Below are positions 1 to 8,285 of a stretch of DNA of 64,000 nt, piece by piece. The translations under genes were made by a program, and so were the position numbers. Below the pieces are notes generated by a model. It searched no databases, was not told the DNA's origin, and saw only the letters and a program-made list of their open reading frames with translations. Position 1 is the first letter of the stretch. Each line of letters begins with the position of its first letter. Where the stretch lies: the NCBI RefSeq assembly GCF_015694735.1, contig NZ_JADQDP010000007.1:1-64000 (forward strand), in the 5' to 3' direction. The DNA is from Hymenobacter properus (GTDB lineage: Bacteria > Bacteroidota > Bacteroidia > Cytophagales > Hymenobacteraceae).

Positions 1-20
1 CCGCCAACCTTATCAACAGG

Positions 21-76
21 AACCCCCCTTCTTGCCCGCTTTCGCCAGCGGACCAGATGGGGGGTTTGCTTTTTTA
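21..76 (+). terminator. Rho-independent terminator of a gene upstream of the window
   Basis: The arms AACCCCCC (21-28) and GGGGGGTT (59-66) pair around an inner stem CCGCT/AGCGG (36-40, 47-51), and a T-rich run follows (65-75). The T-run lies on the + strand, so it should end a + gene whose coding part is outside the window. Confidence 0.7.
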
Positions 77-212
77 GACTCACTTGCTAAAGTTAAAAAC
101 CAAATTATAAAATTGAATTCTTGTTTAATTTTTGTAAAATATAAAATTGATTTGCAAGTATTACTTTTAACAGGGGTAAATAGACAATCTTGTTTGCAGT
201 GATTCTGAGTGT
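77..212 (+). promoter_or_regulatory. AT-rich leader or promoter region of the BatA-like gene
   Basis: This stretch is strikingly AT-rich for the window. It contains TTTG motifs, for example TTGATTTG at 147-154 with a TTG at 121-123, which resembles a weak Bacteroidota -33/-7 pair. No gene is convincing here. Confidence 0.3.
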
Positions 213-2264
213 ATGCAATTATTATTTCCGTGGTTCTTACTTGGGCTAACTGCAGTTGCGATTCCTGTTGTTGTACACCTGCTACAATTGCGTCGACCAC
301 AACGGGTTCTATTTACCAATACTGCCTTCATTCGGGAGGCGGAACTAATAACGGTGCGTCATCGGCAGGTGCAACGTTGGCTTGTTTTGCTGGCACGGGT
401 ATTAGCTATTGTTGCGCTAGTGTTGGTTTTTTGCCAACCATTTATCCCAGCTGAAAGGGATAACCTGGCACAGCAAAGAGGAACGGACGTGTGGGTGGAT
501 AATACCAATAGTATGCAAGTGCGCGGATTAGCTGGAAGAAACTTGTTGGATGAAGCTGTAACGTATGCTGGAGCGTTAGGGAAGGGCAAGAAGACATCGG
601 GCTTACGACTGCTAAATTCGACGTCGAAGGAAACTGGGTATGCGGAGTATGTTGACAAGCTAAATGGGTTAAAGTTAGGGAAAATCAATGCGGGTAACCT
701 TCTAATGGGTGGTAATTCCTCGCTGTATTTGTTCTCTGATTTTCAAAAGAATTCATTTTCTATAAACTCGTTAAATAAATTAGCATATAGAAATCAAGTT
801 GTACTAGTTCCTTTAAAAGGGAAGCCAAGCGGAAATATTTATATCGATAGTGTATGGCTGGATGACGCTTTTGTACGGGTACGTACCAACCTTGGCTTGC
901 ACATTCGGGTGCGTAATGGTGGACAGGCGGAGGTCACGGACTGTCCGGTGAAGGTCTTTCTGGGTGCGAAGCAAGCTGTTGCTTATCGGGTGAGTGTAGC
1001 TCCTGGCCAGTCGGTGACAACGGTGGCTCAAGTGCAAGTAGACAACGCGGCTTTGGTGGAGGGGCGTGTGGTGGTGGATGATGCGCCCGTGACGTTTGAT
1101 AACGTTTATTATTTCACGTTGCACCCAGCGGCGGCTATTCGAGTACTGGAAATAGGGGATGAACCGCTTGCCCAACAAGTCTTTGCAAACGAGCCATTAT
1201 TTGCTTACACGTTTGCCAAAAGTGGCAGCGTGAATTACGGCGCTTTGCGGCAAGCCAATTTGATTCTGTTGAGCGAAGTGCGCGATATCGATGCAGGTTT
1301 GCGCGAGGCGTTGCGGGGGGCATTGGGGCGGGGGGCAAGTGTGGTGGTAGTGCCTTCGGCAGCAAATGGAGGGCATGCTTCTTACGACCTTCTATTTAAA
1401 AGCTTAGGTTTGGGGACTGTGCAATGGGAGGCCCAATCGGCGGGGCCGGAGTTGCGTGAGGTTGCCATGCCAAGCTCAGAGATGCCCTTTTTTCGGGATG
1501 TGTTTGGGGCGCAGCAGCGGGCGGTGACGATGCCGCGCGTGGCACCGGTGCTGCGGTGGTCGCGGACGGGGACCGACATCATGCGGCTGCGGGATGGCGA
1601 AAGCTTTTTGGCCGGTTTTGCGAGCGGGACGGGAGACGTGTATGTATTCTCGGCCCCGTTCGCGGCCGCTTACTCTGACTTTACCGAGCACGCTTTGTTT
1701 GTGCCTGTTATGTACCGAATGGCCATGTTGAGCTATCGGAACGAGCAACTGCCAGCTTATCGCCTCGACCAAGGTGCTGTGACGTTGAAGCTACCGGCTA
1801 GCGATTCGGACGGCGCTGCGGCGCGTAGCGATGAAGCGGCGTTTCGGTTGGTGAAAGACAGCTTATTGCTAGTCCCGGGTCAGCGGGTAGCGGGGGCGGA
1901 GGTCCGGCTGGAACTCCCCAGAACCATGAGCGAGCCAGGCTTTTACCAAGTGCGGCGGGGCCAAAAAGTCCTGACGACGCTGGCCTTCAACCCGAATAAG
2001 CGGGAATCAGAATTAGCGGCTTATTCGGCCGATGATTTGCGGCAAATGCTGGGCAATACCCATCCAAACGTACGCGTGGTGGAGAGCGGAACCGATGGAG
2101 CAGGTTTGGCGGCGGATGCGGCGGCGCAAACCGGAACGCCCCTTTGGCGGTATTTCTTGGCCGCGGCGCTGGTCTGCTTGCTGGCGGAAGCACTGTTGGT
2201 CCGGTTCGGTCGGCGCCGAGTGGCGGCGGTGCCAGCGGGAGCGCCGACGAGGGCGGTTGCCTAA
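213..2264 (+). CDS. BatA N-terminal domain membrane protein
   Basis: The 683-residue protein opens with the BatA (aerotolerance regulator N-terminal) pattern: a membrane segment near residues 3-25, the stretch HLLQLRRPQRVLFTNTAF, and a second membrane segment near 56-78. A degenerate MIDAS-like DNTNS (96-100) follows where vWA domains have DxSxS, and a last membrane segment lies near 648-668. Most of the chain between should face the periplasm. Family members are linked to envelope stress and aerotolerance loci, but no MoxR or BatB partner is visible here, so the role is unknown. The first 650 bases are clearly richer in AT than the rest of the gene. It heads a run of + genes; the next gene starts 66 bases on. 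Confidence 0.85.
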   Translation: MQLLFPWFLLGLTAVAIPVVVHLLQLRRPQRVLFTNTAFIREAELITVRHRQVQRWLVLLARVLAIVALVLVFCQPFIPAERDNLAQQRGTDVWVDNTNSMQVRGLAGRNLLDEAVTYAGALGKGKKTSGLRLLNSTSKETGYAEYVDKLNGLKLGKINAGNLLMGGNSSLYLFSDFQKNSFSINSLNKLAYRNQVVLVPLKGKPSGNIYIDSVWLDDAFVRVRTNLGLHIRVRNGGQAEVTDCPVKVFLGAKQAVAYRVSVAPGQSVTTVAQVQVDNAALVEGRVVVDDAPVTFDNVYYFTLHPAAAIRVLEIGDEPLAQQVFANEPLFAYTFAKSGSVNYGALRQANLILLSEVRDIDAGLREALRGALGRGASVVVVPSAANGGHASYDLLFKSLGLGTVQWEAQSAGPELREVAMPSSEMPFFRDVFGAQQRAVTMPRVAPVLRWSRTGTDIMRLRDGESFLAGFASGTGDVYVFSAPFAAAYSDFTEHALFVPVMYRMAMLSYRNEQLPAYRLDQGAVTLKLPASDSDGAAARSDEAAFRLVKDSLLLVPGQRVAGAEVRLELPRTMSEPGFYQVRRGQKVLTTLAFNPNKRESELAAYSADDLRQMLGNTHPNVRVVESGTDGAGLAADAAAQTGTPLWRYFLAAALVCLLAEALLVRFGRRRVAAVPAGAPTRAVA

Positions 2265-2329
2265 GCGGAAAACCAGTCAGCTGAGGCGCGGTTGGGGCGT
2301 AACTTGCGGCCTCAATTGATTTGTGGCTT

Positions 2330-2887
2330 ATGACAATTTCTTCCGGTGAATCCATGACTCCGCAGGCCGATTCGTCGGCGCGGGTGGTAACGCGACTGGC
2401 GTTGCAGTATGGCGTGGGGATAGGATTGGTTTGTGTGGTGTGGATGGTGGGGTTGCAGCTCACGGGGAATAACGGATTTGGTCCCAAACAACTGATGGCG
2501 CAGCTGCTGGTGCCGCTGGTGGCGGTGGCCAGCCAGTGGCAACTGCGGCGGCAACTGAAGCCGGCCAAGCCGGGGCTGGGCCGCTCGTTGGGCGTGGGCG
2601 TGCTGACGACCTTGCTGGCGGCGGTTGTATCGGCGGTGGGCGTGATGGGACTGGCGGCTGGGGCCGGCGAAGTGGCTGTGGACCGCCACCGGGCGGAGGT
2701 AAAGGAGATTGTGCAGGCGCAGCAGCGCGAGGCCGCTAAGCAGGGCGTGTCGGCGGCCTTGCGGCAACAGCAGATGCAGCAGATTGACCATCTGACGGTG
2801 GGCAACATTGCGAGCAGCAATTTCCTGCAGGTGCTGGTGCTGGGCCTGGTGCTGGCAGTGCCGGCGGGAATATTCTTGCGCGAATAA
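2330..2887 (+). CDS. DUF4199-like membrane protein
   Basis: This is a small integral membrane protein of about 185 residues. Hydrophobic segments lie near residues 25-45, 50-65, 85-110 and 160-180, and a charged stretch rich in Gln and Arg sits before the last one. The layout matches DUF4199 proteins, which are common in Cytophagales and have no known biochemical role. The start is uncertain between ATG 2330 and ATG 2354. A TAACTTGCG sequence at 2300-2308 resembles a -7 box and would fit a short leader. It is followed after 51 bases by a clearer DUF4199 gene, so the two form a tandem pair ahead of glycosyltransferases. Confidence 0.7.
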   Translation: MTISSGESMTPQADSSARVVTRLALQYGVGIGLVCVVWMVGLQLTGNNGFGPKQLMAQLLVPLVAVASQWQLRRQLKPAKPGLGRSLGVGVLTTLLAAVVSAVGVMGLAAGAGEVAVDRHRAEVKEIVQAQQREAAKQGVSAALRQQQMQQIDHLTVGNIASSNFLQVLVLGLVLAVPAGIFLRE

Positions 2888-2938
2888 TTCTGTTTACCTT
2901 TCGGCTCACTTTCACCTGAAGCATTTTCTGCAATACGC

Positions 2939-3463
2939 ATGGAAACAAATACTACCCCCGTTACCACTTCCTCGGTTGGCCTGCGCTATGGCTTGCTCAC
3001 CGGCTTGGTCAGCACCCTGTTTTCGTTTGCCCTGAACATCATGCATCAGGAGAGCAGCCCGGCCCGCTACCTTTCGTTTGCCATTCTGGTGGGCGGCTTG
3101 GTGCTGGCGATGAACCATTTCAAGCAGCAGAACCGCGGGTTCATGAGCTACGGGCAAGGCCTCGGCATTGGGGCGGTGCTTTCGGCGGTGGTGGGGGCCA
3201 TATCCGGCATCTTCGCTTACATCTACATGAACTTCGTCGACCCGGACATGCTGGGCCGGATTACGGAGAAAATGCGCGCCGACATGGAAGCGCGCGGCGG
3301 GTTGAGCGACGAACAGATTGACCAAGCCGTGACGATGTCGAGCAAGTTTATGAACGGCCCGGTGATGGTGGGCGCGGCCCTGCTGGGTACCCTGCTAATT
3401 GGGGTGCTGCTGTCGCTGGTGATTTCGGCTATTATTAAGAATGCCCAACCCGAATTTGAATAA
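2939..3463 (+). CDS. DUF4199 domain membrane protein
   Basis: The 174-residue protein has the typical DUF4199 arrangement. Membrane segments lie near residues 12-32, 42-58 and 72-98, then a conserved amphipathic region (DPDMLGRITEKMRADMEARG, then SDEQIDQA) and a last membrane segment near 140-165. The function of the family is unknown. The end of the gene overlaps the start of the GT2 glycosyltransferase by 23 bases, which points to translational coupling. Genes of this family often stand directly before a GT2 gene in Cytophagales (recalled, not checked), so a role in supporting a membrane-bound glycosyl transfer step is a reasonable inference. Confidence 0.88.
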   Translation: METNTTPVTTSSVGLRYGLLTGLVSTLFSFALNIMHQESSPARYLSFAILVGGLVLAMNHFKQQNRGFMSYGQGLGIGAVLSAVVGAISGIFAYIYMNFVDPDMLGRITEKMRADMEARGGLSDEQIDQAVTMSSKFMNGPVMVGAALLGTLLIGVLLSLVISAIIKNAQPEFE

Positions 3464-4433
3464 GTCTGTTGCTGCTTTTCCGGTGGAAATTTCCATCGTG
3501 ATTCCGCTGCTCAACGAAGCAGAGTCGTTGCCTGAACTTACCCGCTGGATTGCGCGCGTATTGCAGGCGCGCGGCCTCACGTACGAGGTGATTCTGATTG
3601 ACGACGGCTCGACGGACGACTCTTGGGAGGTGATTGAGACGCTGGCTACGACAGATGAAACGCTGCGTGGCATTCGCTTCAACCGGAATTATGGGAAGTC
3701 GGCGGCGTTGAACGTGGGCTTTGAGGCGGCGCGGGGGCGCGTGGTGTGCACCATGGACGCCGATTTGCAGGACTCGCCTGAGGAATTGCCGGAGCTGTAC
3801 CGGATGATAGTGGATGACAAGTACGACCTCGTGAGCGGCTGGAAGCAAAAGCGCTACGACCCGCTGTCGAAAACCATCCCGACTAAGCTGTTCAACGGCG
3901 CCACGCGGGTGATGTCGGGCATTCAGCTGCATGATTTTAACTGCGGGCTGAAATCCTACGATGCGCGCGTGGTGAAGAGCATTGAGGTATACGGGGAGAT
4001 GCACCGCTACATTCCGGTGATTGCGAAGTGGAACGGCTTCAAGAAGATTGGCGAGAAGGTGGTGCAGCACCAGGAGCGCAAGTATGGCGTGACCAAATTT
4101 GGGCTGGAACGGTTCATCTTCGGCTTTCTGGATTTGCTGAGCATCACCTTTGTGGGGCGCTTTCGGCGGGCACCAATGCACTTTTTTGGGACGCTGGGAA
4201 CGCTTTCCTTTTTGCTCGGGCTGCTGATTACGCTGTGGCTGACGGGGGAGAAGGTATGGCTGTCGCTGCACAATTTGAAGGCCCGACAGGTGACGGAACA
4301 ACCGTTGTTTTTTCTGGCGCTCACGGCGGTGGTGGTGGGCGTGGTGCTGTTTGTGGCCGGCTTCCTGGGCGAGATGGTGCAGCTGAATGGGCCGAAGCGT
4401 AACGACTACCTGGTGCGCGAGAAAATCAATTAA
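3441..4433 (+). CDS. GT2 glycosyltransferase, DPM1/GtrB-like, membrane-anchored
   Basis: The 330-residue protein has a GT-A fold: nucleotide-binding start VEISIVIPLLNEAESL (residues 15-30), DDGSTDDS at 54-61, and the metal-binding DAD of MDADLQDSPEELPEL at 106-108. Two membrane segments follow near 240-262 and 285-312. This is the layout of GtrB and DPM1-like enzymes that move a sugar from a nucleotide donor to a polyprenyl-phosphate at the inner membrane. The acceptor and sugar cannot be read from the sequence. It overlaps the preceding DUF4199 gene by 23 bases, and the GT4 gene starts 8 bases after its stop, so the three are almost certainly one transcript. Confidence 0.92.
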   Translation: MPNPNLNKSVAAFPVEISIVIPLLNEAESLPELTRWIARVLQARGLTYEVILIDDGSTDDSWEVIETLATTDETLRGIRFNRNYGKSAALNVGFEAARGRVVCTMDADLQDSPEELPELYRMIVDDKYDLVSGWKQKRYDPLSKTIPTKLFNGATRVMSGIQLHDFNCGLKSYDARVVKSIEVYGEMHRYIPVIAKWNGFKKIGEKVVQHQERKYGVTKFGLERFIFGFLDLLSITFVGRFRRAPMHFFGTLGTLSFLLGLLITLWLTGEKVWLSLHNLKARQVTEQPLFFLALTAVVVGVVLFVAGFLGEMVQLNGPKRNDYLVREKIN

Positions 4434-4441
4434 TTCCTTGC

Positions 4442-5617
4442 ATGAAGGTTGTCATCATCGGGCCGGCTTACCCGCTGCGGGGCGGATTGGCAACGTACAA
4501 CGAGCGGCTGGCGCGGGCGTTTACGGAAGCGGGCGACACGGTGCGCATCGTAACGTTTTCGCTGCAATACCCGGACTTTTTGTTTCCGGGCCAAACGCAG
4601 TTTAGCACCGAGCCGGGGCCGACGGACCTGGCCATTGAGGTGAGCCTGAACTCGGTGAACCCGCTGTCGTGGTGGCGGGTGGGGCGGAAGCTCCGGACAG
4701 AACGCCCCGATTTGGTGGTGTTTCGGTTCTGGCTGCCGTTTATGGGGCCGGCGCTGGGCACGGTGGCGCGGCTGGTGCGCGGCAACAAGCACACCCGCGT
4801 AGTGGCCATTACCGATAACGTGATTCCGCACGAGAAGCGGCCAGGCGACGGGCCCCTGACGCGCTACTTCCTGAGCGCCTGCGACGGTTTCGTGACCATG
4901 AGCCGCAGCGTGCTTGAAGACTTGAAGCGCATGGGGTTTGGGCAGAAACCAGCACTGTACCGGCCGCATCCGTTGTACGACAATTTTGGCCCAATAAAAT
5001 CGAAAAGCGAGGCCCTGGCTGCGTTGGGGCTGCCGGCCACGTCGGGTTATTTGTTGTTTTTTGGTTTCATCCGGGCTTACAAGGGACTGGACGTTTTGCT
5101 CGAAGCCTTTGCCGATGCGCGCATTGCCGCGCTGCCGGTGAAGCTGATTATCGCGGGCGAATTTTACGAAGATGCTGCACCTTACGAAGCTATAATTGAG
5201 GATTATAAGCTGGAAGGCAGGATAATTAGAGCCACGGATTTTATTCCGAATGAAAAAGTAGCAGACTATTTCTGCGCGGCCGACCTGATTATGCAGCCCT
5301 ACAAAAACGCCACGCAAAGTGGCGTGTCGCAAATAGCGTATCATTTTGAGCGGCCCATGCTGGTGACGGACGTGGGCGGGCTGGCTGAATTGATTCCGGA
5401 CGGCGTAGTGGGCTACGTAGTGCCGCCCGCGCCAGCCGCCATTGCCGATGCGGTGGTGGACTTTTATGCCAACCAGCGCGAGGTGGCTTTCGCCGCTGGG
5501 GCGCGCGAGGAAAAGAAGCAATTTTCTTGGCCGCTGATGGTGTCAGCGCTCAAAGAGGTGGCGAAAAGAAGCGTTAGTTTGCCACAACAGTCTGTTTATA
5601 ATGAACACGCCAGCTAA
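4442..5617 (+). CDS. GT4 family glycosyltransferase
   Basis: The 391-residue protein has a GT-B fold. The N-terminal Rossmann domain opens MKVVIIGPAYPLRGGLATYN, with the glycine-rich acceptor-side loop. The C-terminal domain has the donor-side signature GFIRAYKGLDVLLEAF and a later ATQSGVSQIAYHFERPMLVT segment. It most likely transfers a sugar to a glycan or glycolipid in the cytoplasm. The acceptor is unknown. It follows the polyprenyl-type GT2 by 8 bases, and its last 17 bases overlap the DUF1801 gene, so surface glycan assembly is the natural reading of the cluster. Confidence is high for the family and low for a specific substrate. Confidence 0.92.
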   Translation: MKVVIIGPAYPLRGGLATYNERLARAFTEAGDTVRIVTFSLQYPDFLFPGQTQFSTEPGPTDLAIEVSLNSVNPLSWWRVGRKLRTERPDLVVFRFWLPFMGPALGTVARLVRGNKHTRVVAITDNVIPHEKRPGDGPLTRYFLSACDGFVTMSRSVLEDLKRMGFGQKPALYRPHPLYDNFGPIKSKSEALAALGLPATSGYLLFFGFIRAYKGLDVLLEAFADARIAALPVKLIIAGEFYEDAAPYEAIIEDYKLEGRIIRATDFIPNEKVADYFCAADLIMQPYKNATQSGVSQIAYHFERPMLVTDVGGLAELIPDGVVGYVVPPAPAAIADAVVDFYANQREVAFAAGAREEKKQFSWPLMVSALKEVAKRSVSLPQQSVYNEHAS

Positions 5618-6014
5618 GGCTCTTTCCCTCGATAACTTCATTGCTGCACTGCCGGTTGAGCGGCAGGAACCGGCGCGGCTGGTGTGGGAAATGGTGAGCG
5701 CCGCCGTGCCATCCGGCTACACCGAGCACGTGGGCCGGAAGTACCTGGAGTTTCGGGCGGGCAAGGAAATGTGCCTGGCCCTGGCCAATCAGAAAAGCTA
5801 CCTGAGCCTGCACCTGATACCCGTGTACCTGATGCCCGGCCTTCGTGAGCGGCTGCTGGCCGCGGCGCCCAAGCTAAAAATGGGCAAGGGCTGCCTCAAC
5901 TTTAAGCGCATCGACGAAGTGCCGCTAGCGGCATTGGCCGATGTCATTGCCGCCACCCCCATGGTCGATTTCCTGGCGCAGATGCAGGCAGTGCGTGCTG
6001 CCTCGCGCCGGTAG
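5601..6014 (+). CDS. DUF1801 domain protein (YdhG-like)
   Basis: The 137-residue soluble protein has the DUF1801 pattern: an N-terminal helix pair (LDNFIAALPVERQEPARLVW), a central strand region with YTEHVGRKYLEFRAGKEMCLALANQKSY split by short turns, and a basic lysine-rich KLKMGKGCLNFKR motif near residues 91-103. Family members are small proteins of unknown biochemical function. The ATG lies inside the end of the GT4 gene (17-base overlap, other frame), so it is probably co-translated. Nothing in it links directly to glycan synthesis; co-transcription may be incidental. Confidence 0.85.
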   Translation: MNTPAKALSLDNFIAALPVERQEPARLVWEMVSAAVPSGYTEHVGRKYLEFRAGKEMCLALANQKSYLSLHLIPVYLMPGLRERLLAAAPKLKMGKGCLNFKRIDEVPLAALADVIAATPMVDFLAQMQAVRAASRR

Positions 6015-6041
6015 CGGCGGGCTCAATAAGACGGGAGATGC

Positions 6042-8174
6042 CTACCGGTCCCGGTAGATACCCCACTGGCCTAGCGACTGCGCTCCATCGCCGGTGGCGG
6101 TGAACTGGCCACCCACCACGATATCGCCATTGGGCGCTACTACCACTGCGTGAACTGGGCCGTTGAGGCCCGACCCGCCGAGGGCCTGCCACGCCCCGGC
6201 GTGCCAACGGACCAGGTTGCGGGCCGGTAGGCCGGCTGCATGGCTGAAGTCGCCGCCCGCGATGATGTCGCCATTTGCCGCAATAGCCACGGCGTTCACG
6301 TAGCCATCGAAAGAGGTAGGCGAGTAGCCCCATCCATCGTCGGAAGCGGGGTCGAAATGCACCACAGTGCCGCTTTCGGAGCGAAATTCGTGTACTTGGC
6401 CGGTGGCACCCGTGCCCACCACTGATTTGCCGCCGGCCGCCACGGCTAGACATTGTATAAACGAGTCGGCGTGGTTGCCTACCAGCAGGTGCCAGCGGCG
6501 ACCATCCCAGCGCATCACCGCTGCGTGTTCACGGGGAGCATAGCCAACAAAGTGCCCGGCTGCGACCACATCGCCATTGGGGGCCACGGCCAACGCCCCG
6601 AGGTAGGAAGGGTCGGAAAGGTCTTCGGCGCCGTCGGCCGGAAATGGCCTCGGCAGCGGCAGCGGCTGCCAGTGGCGGCCATCCCAGCGCCTAATGCCGA
6701 AGTCACCGCCGGCCAGCACGTCCCCATTGGGGGCCACCGCCATTGCCCGGGGAGCGGCGGGCAGCCCGTGGCCAAGGGGCTGCCAGTGGTGGCCATTCCA
6801 GCGGGCTATGTGGCGGATGCTGTCGGGGCCGTTGGCAATGGCAAAAGTGCCGGCGGCCAGCACGTCGCCGTTGGGGGCTACGGCCAGCGCGGTGACGCGG
6901 CCCGCGAAGCCCGACCCCAGGCCGCGACGGTATTGCCCATTCCAGCGGTATATCCGGGTTTGCTGAACGTAGGAAGTAGAGCCGACGGCATCGGCGTCGA
7001 GAAAATTGCCGGCCAGTAGCACATCGCCGTTGCGGGCCGCAGCCAGCGCCGTCACGCCTCCACCAACAAAGGCAGTGGCAGCCGCAAATCCGGCGGGTAG
7101 GCTGCCGCTGGGCCAACCCGGGGCCGTGTCGGCCCCCCAGTATTTACGGCTGCTCAAACTGGAGGCAGCCGCCTGGTAGGTTTGCCAATCAATGACTTGC
7201 CAGGCGCTGCCGTTCCACTGCTGCACAATGGTGCGCTTGGTGTCGATGCCGCCGTTGAACGTGACAGTGGTGGCCTGCACCTCGCCCGCGGGCGTCACCA
7301 CCAGCGTCTCGACCCTGCCTTTCAGACCAGGTCCTAAGTCCTGCCAGGCGCGGCCATCCCAGCGAGCTATGTAGTTGGAGCTGTTGCCGTGCGCATCAAA
7401 TAATTCACCGCCAGCCAGCGCCTCGCCCTGTGGGGTCAGCTCCAGCGCCACAGCGCTGCGGTGAACGCCGGCCGGGCCGAGGGGTTGCCAGGCCGTGCCG
7501 GTCCAGTGGGCTACTGTTCGAAGTTCGTGCGTCTCAAAGGGAAAATTGCCATAGGCAACCAAGTCGCCGGTGGCGGTGACAACCAGCTTCCAGATACTGA
7601 CGCGGCGTTCGGCATAGGCAGCAGTGGCCGCATTGGTGGCCAGCGGCTGCCAGCGTTGGCCATCCCAACGCAGCACCTCGCAGGGATGGCCGGACCCGTA
7701 TAAGAACCCGGCCAGCACATCCCCGTTGGGAGCGATGGTTAGGGTGGTGGCATAGCCTGTAGGCCAATTGCCCAAGGGTTGCCAGTGGTGGCCGTCCCAG
7801 CGGGTAATCACGCTATGAAAGCCGTTCGCACTGTCGACCACCGTGCCCGCCGCTACCAGTCCGCCGGCTGGCAGGGCGCATAAGGCCTTGATTTCAGTGA
7901 AAGTGCCGGGCCCCTCGCCCAAGGGCTGCCAGTGACTACCGTCCCAACGGACTACATAATCGGCGTTGGGGTGCCCGCCCACATTGGTAAAATTCCCACC
8001 CACAATCAGCTCACCGTTGGGTAAGGGCAGCACGGCGCGGACCTCACCGGTCAGGCCGGGTTGATGGAAGCCGGGGAGCCAGCCGGGCTGCGCTACTGCC
8101 GCCCAAGTGCTGCTCAGCAGCAGCAGCCAAGCCAACCAGCAGCGGAAAAAAGTTTGACCTGCCAGACCGTGCAT
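6042..8174 (-). CDS. Secreted beta-propeller-like repeat protein without T9SS tail
   Basis: I chose ATG 8174 because it places a clear signal peptide at the N-terminus (MHGLAGQTFFRCWLAWLLLL, ending near AVAQ); the frame is open further upstream without a better start. The 710-residue protein is built from about twelve repeats of 45-70 residues. Each has a strand like ALAVAPNGDVLAGGxF followed by RWDGxxWQPLG. This pattern predicts a beta-propeller or stacked beta domain exposed outside the cell. Similar Bacteroidota proteins usually end with a T9SS sorting domain; this one stops right after a repeat (FTATGDGAQSLGQWGIYRDR). Function unknown. It converges with the DUF1801 gene, 27 bases away. 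Confidence 0.8.
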   Translation of the reverse strand: MHGLAGQTFFRCWLAWLLLLSSTWAAVAQPGWLPGFHQPGLTGEVRAVLPLPNGELIVGGNFTNVGGHPNADYVVRWDGSHWQPLGEGPGTFTEIKALCALPAGGLVAAGTVVDSANGFHSVITRWDGHHWQPLGNWPTGYATTLTIAPNGDVLAGFLYGSGHPCEVLRWDGQRWQPLATNAATAAYAERRVSIWKLVVTATGDLVAYGNFPFETHELRTVAHWTGTAWQPLGPAGVHRSAVALELTPQGEALAGGELFDAHGNSSNYIARWDGRAWQDLGPGLKGRVETLVVTPAGEVQATTVTFNGGIDTKRTIVQQWNGSAWQVIDWQTYQAAASSLSSRKYWGADTAPGWPSGSLPAGFAAATAFVGGGVTALAAARNGDVLLAGNFLDADAVGSTSYVQQTRIYRWNGQYRRGLGSGFAGRVTALAVAPNGDVLAAGTFAIANGPDSIRHIARWNGHHWQPLGHGLPAAPRAMAVAPNGDVLAGGDFGIRRWDGRHWQPLPLPRPFPADGAEDLSDPSYLGALAVAPNGDVVAAGHFVGYAPREHAAVMRWDGRRWHLLVGNHADSFIQCLAVAAGGKSVVGTGATGQVHEFRSESGTVVHFDPASDDGWGYSPTSFDGYVNAVAIAANGDIIAGGDFSHAAGLPARNLVRWHAGAWQALGGSGLNGPVHAVVVAPNGDIVVGGQFTATGDGAQSLGQWGIYRDR

Positions 8175-8285
8175 TGAGCAGAATTGAAAGAAGCGCGGCA
8201 GGTGAAGCCCTGCGCTCCTAAACGAGATGCTACCTGCTATTATTCTGCACAAAAAGCAGCCGTTTTGGGAGCCGAAAAGCGGCTT

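Noticed and set aside
13..300. Minus-strand frame at the window start
   Set aside because: It crosses the terminator and overlaps the start of the BatA-like gene; no protein-like pattern.
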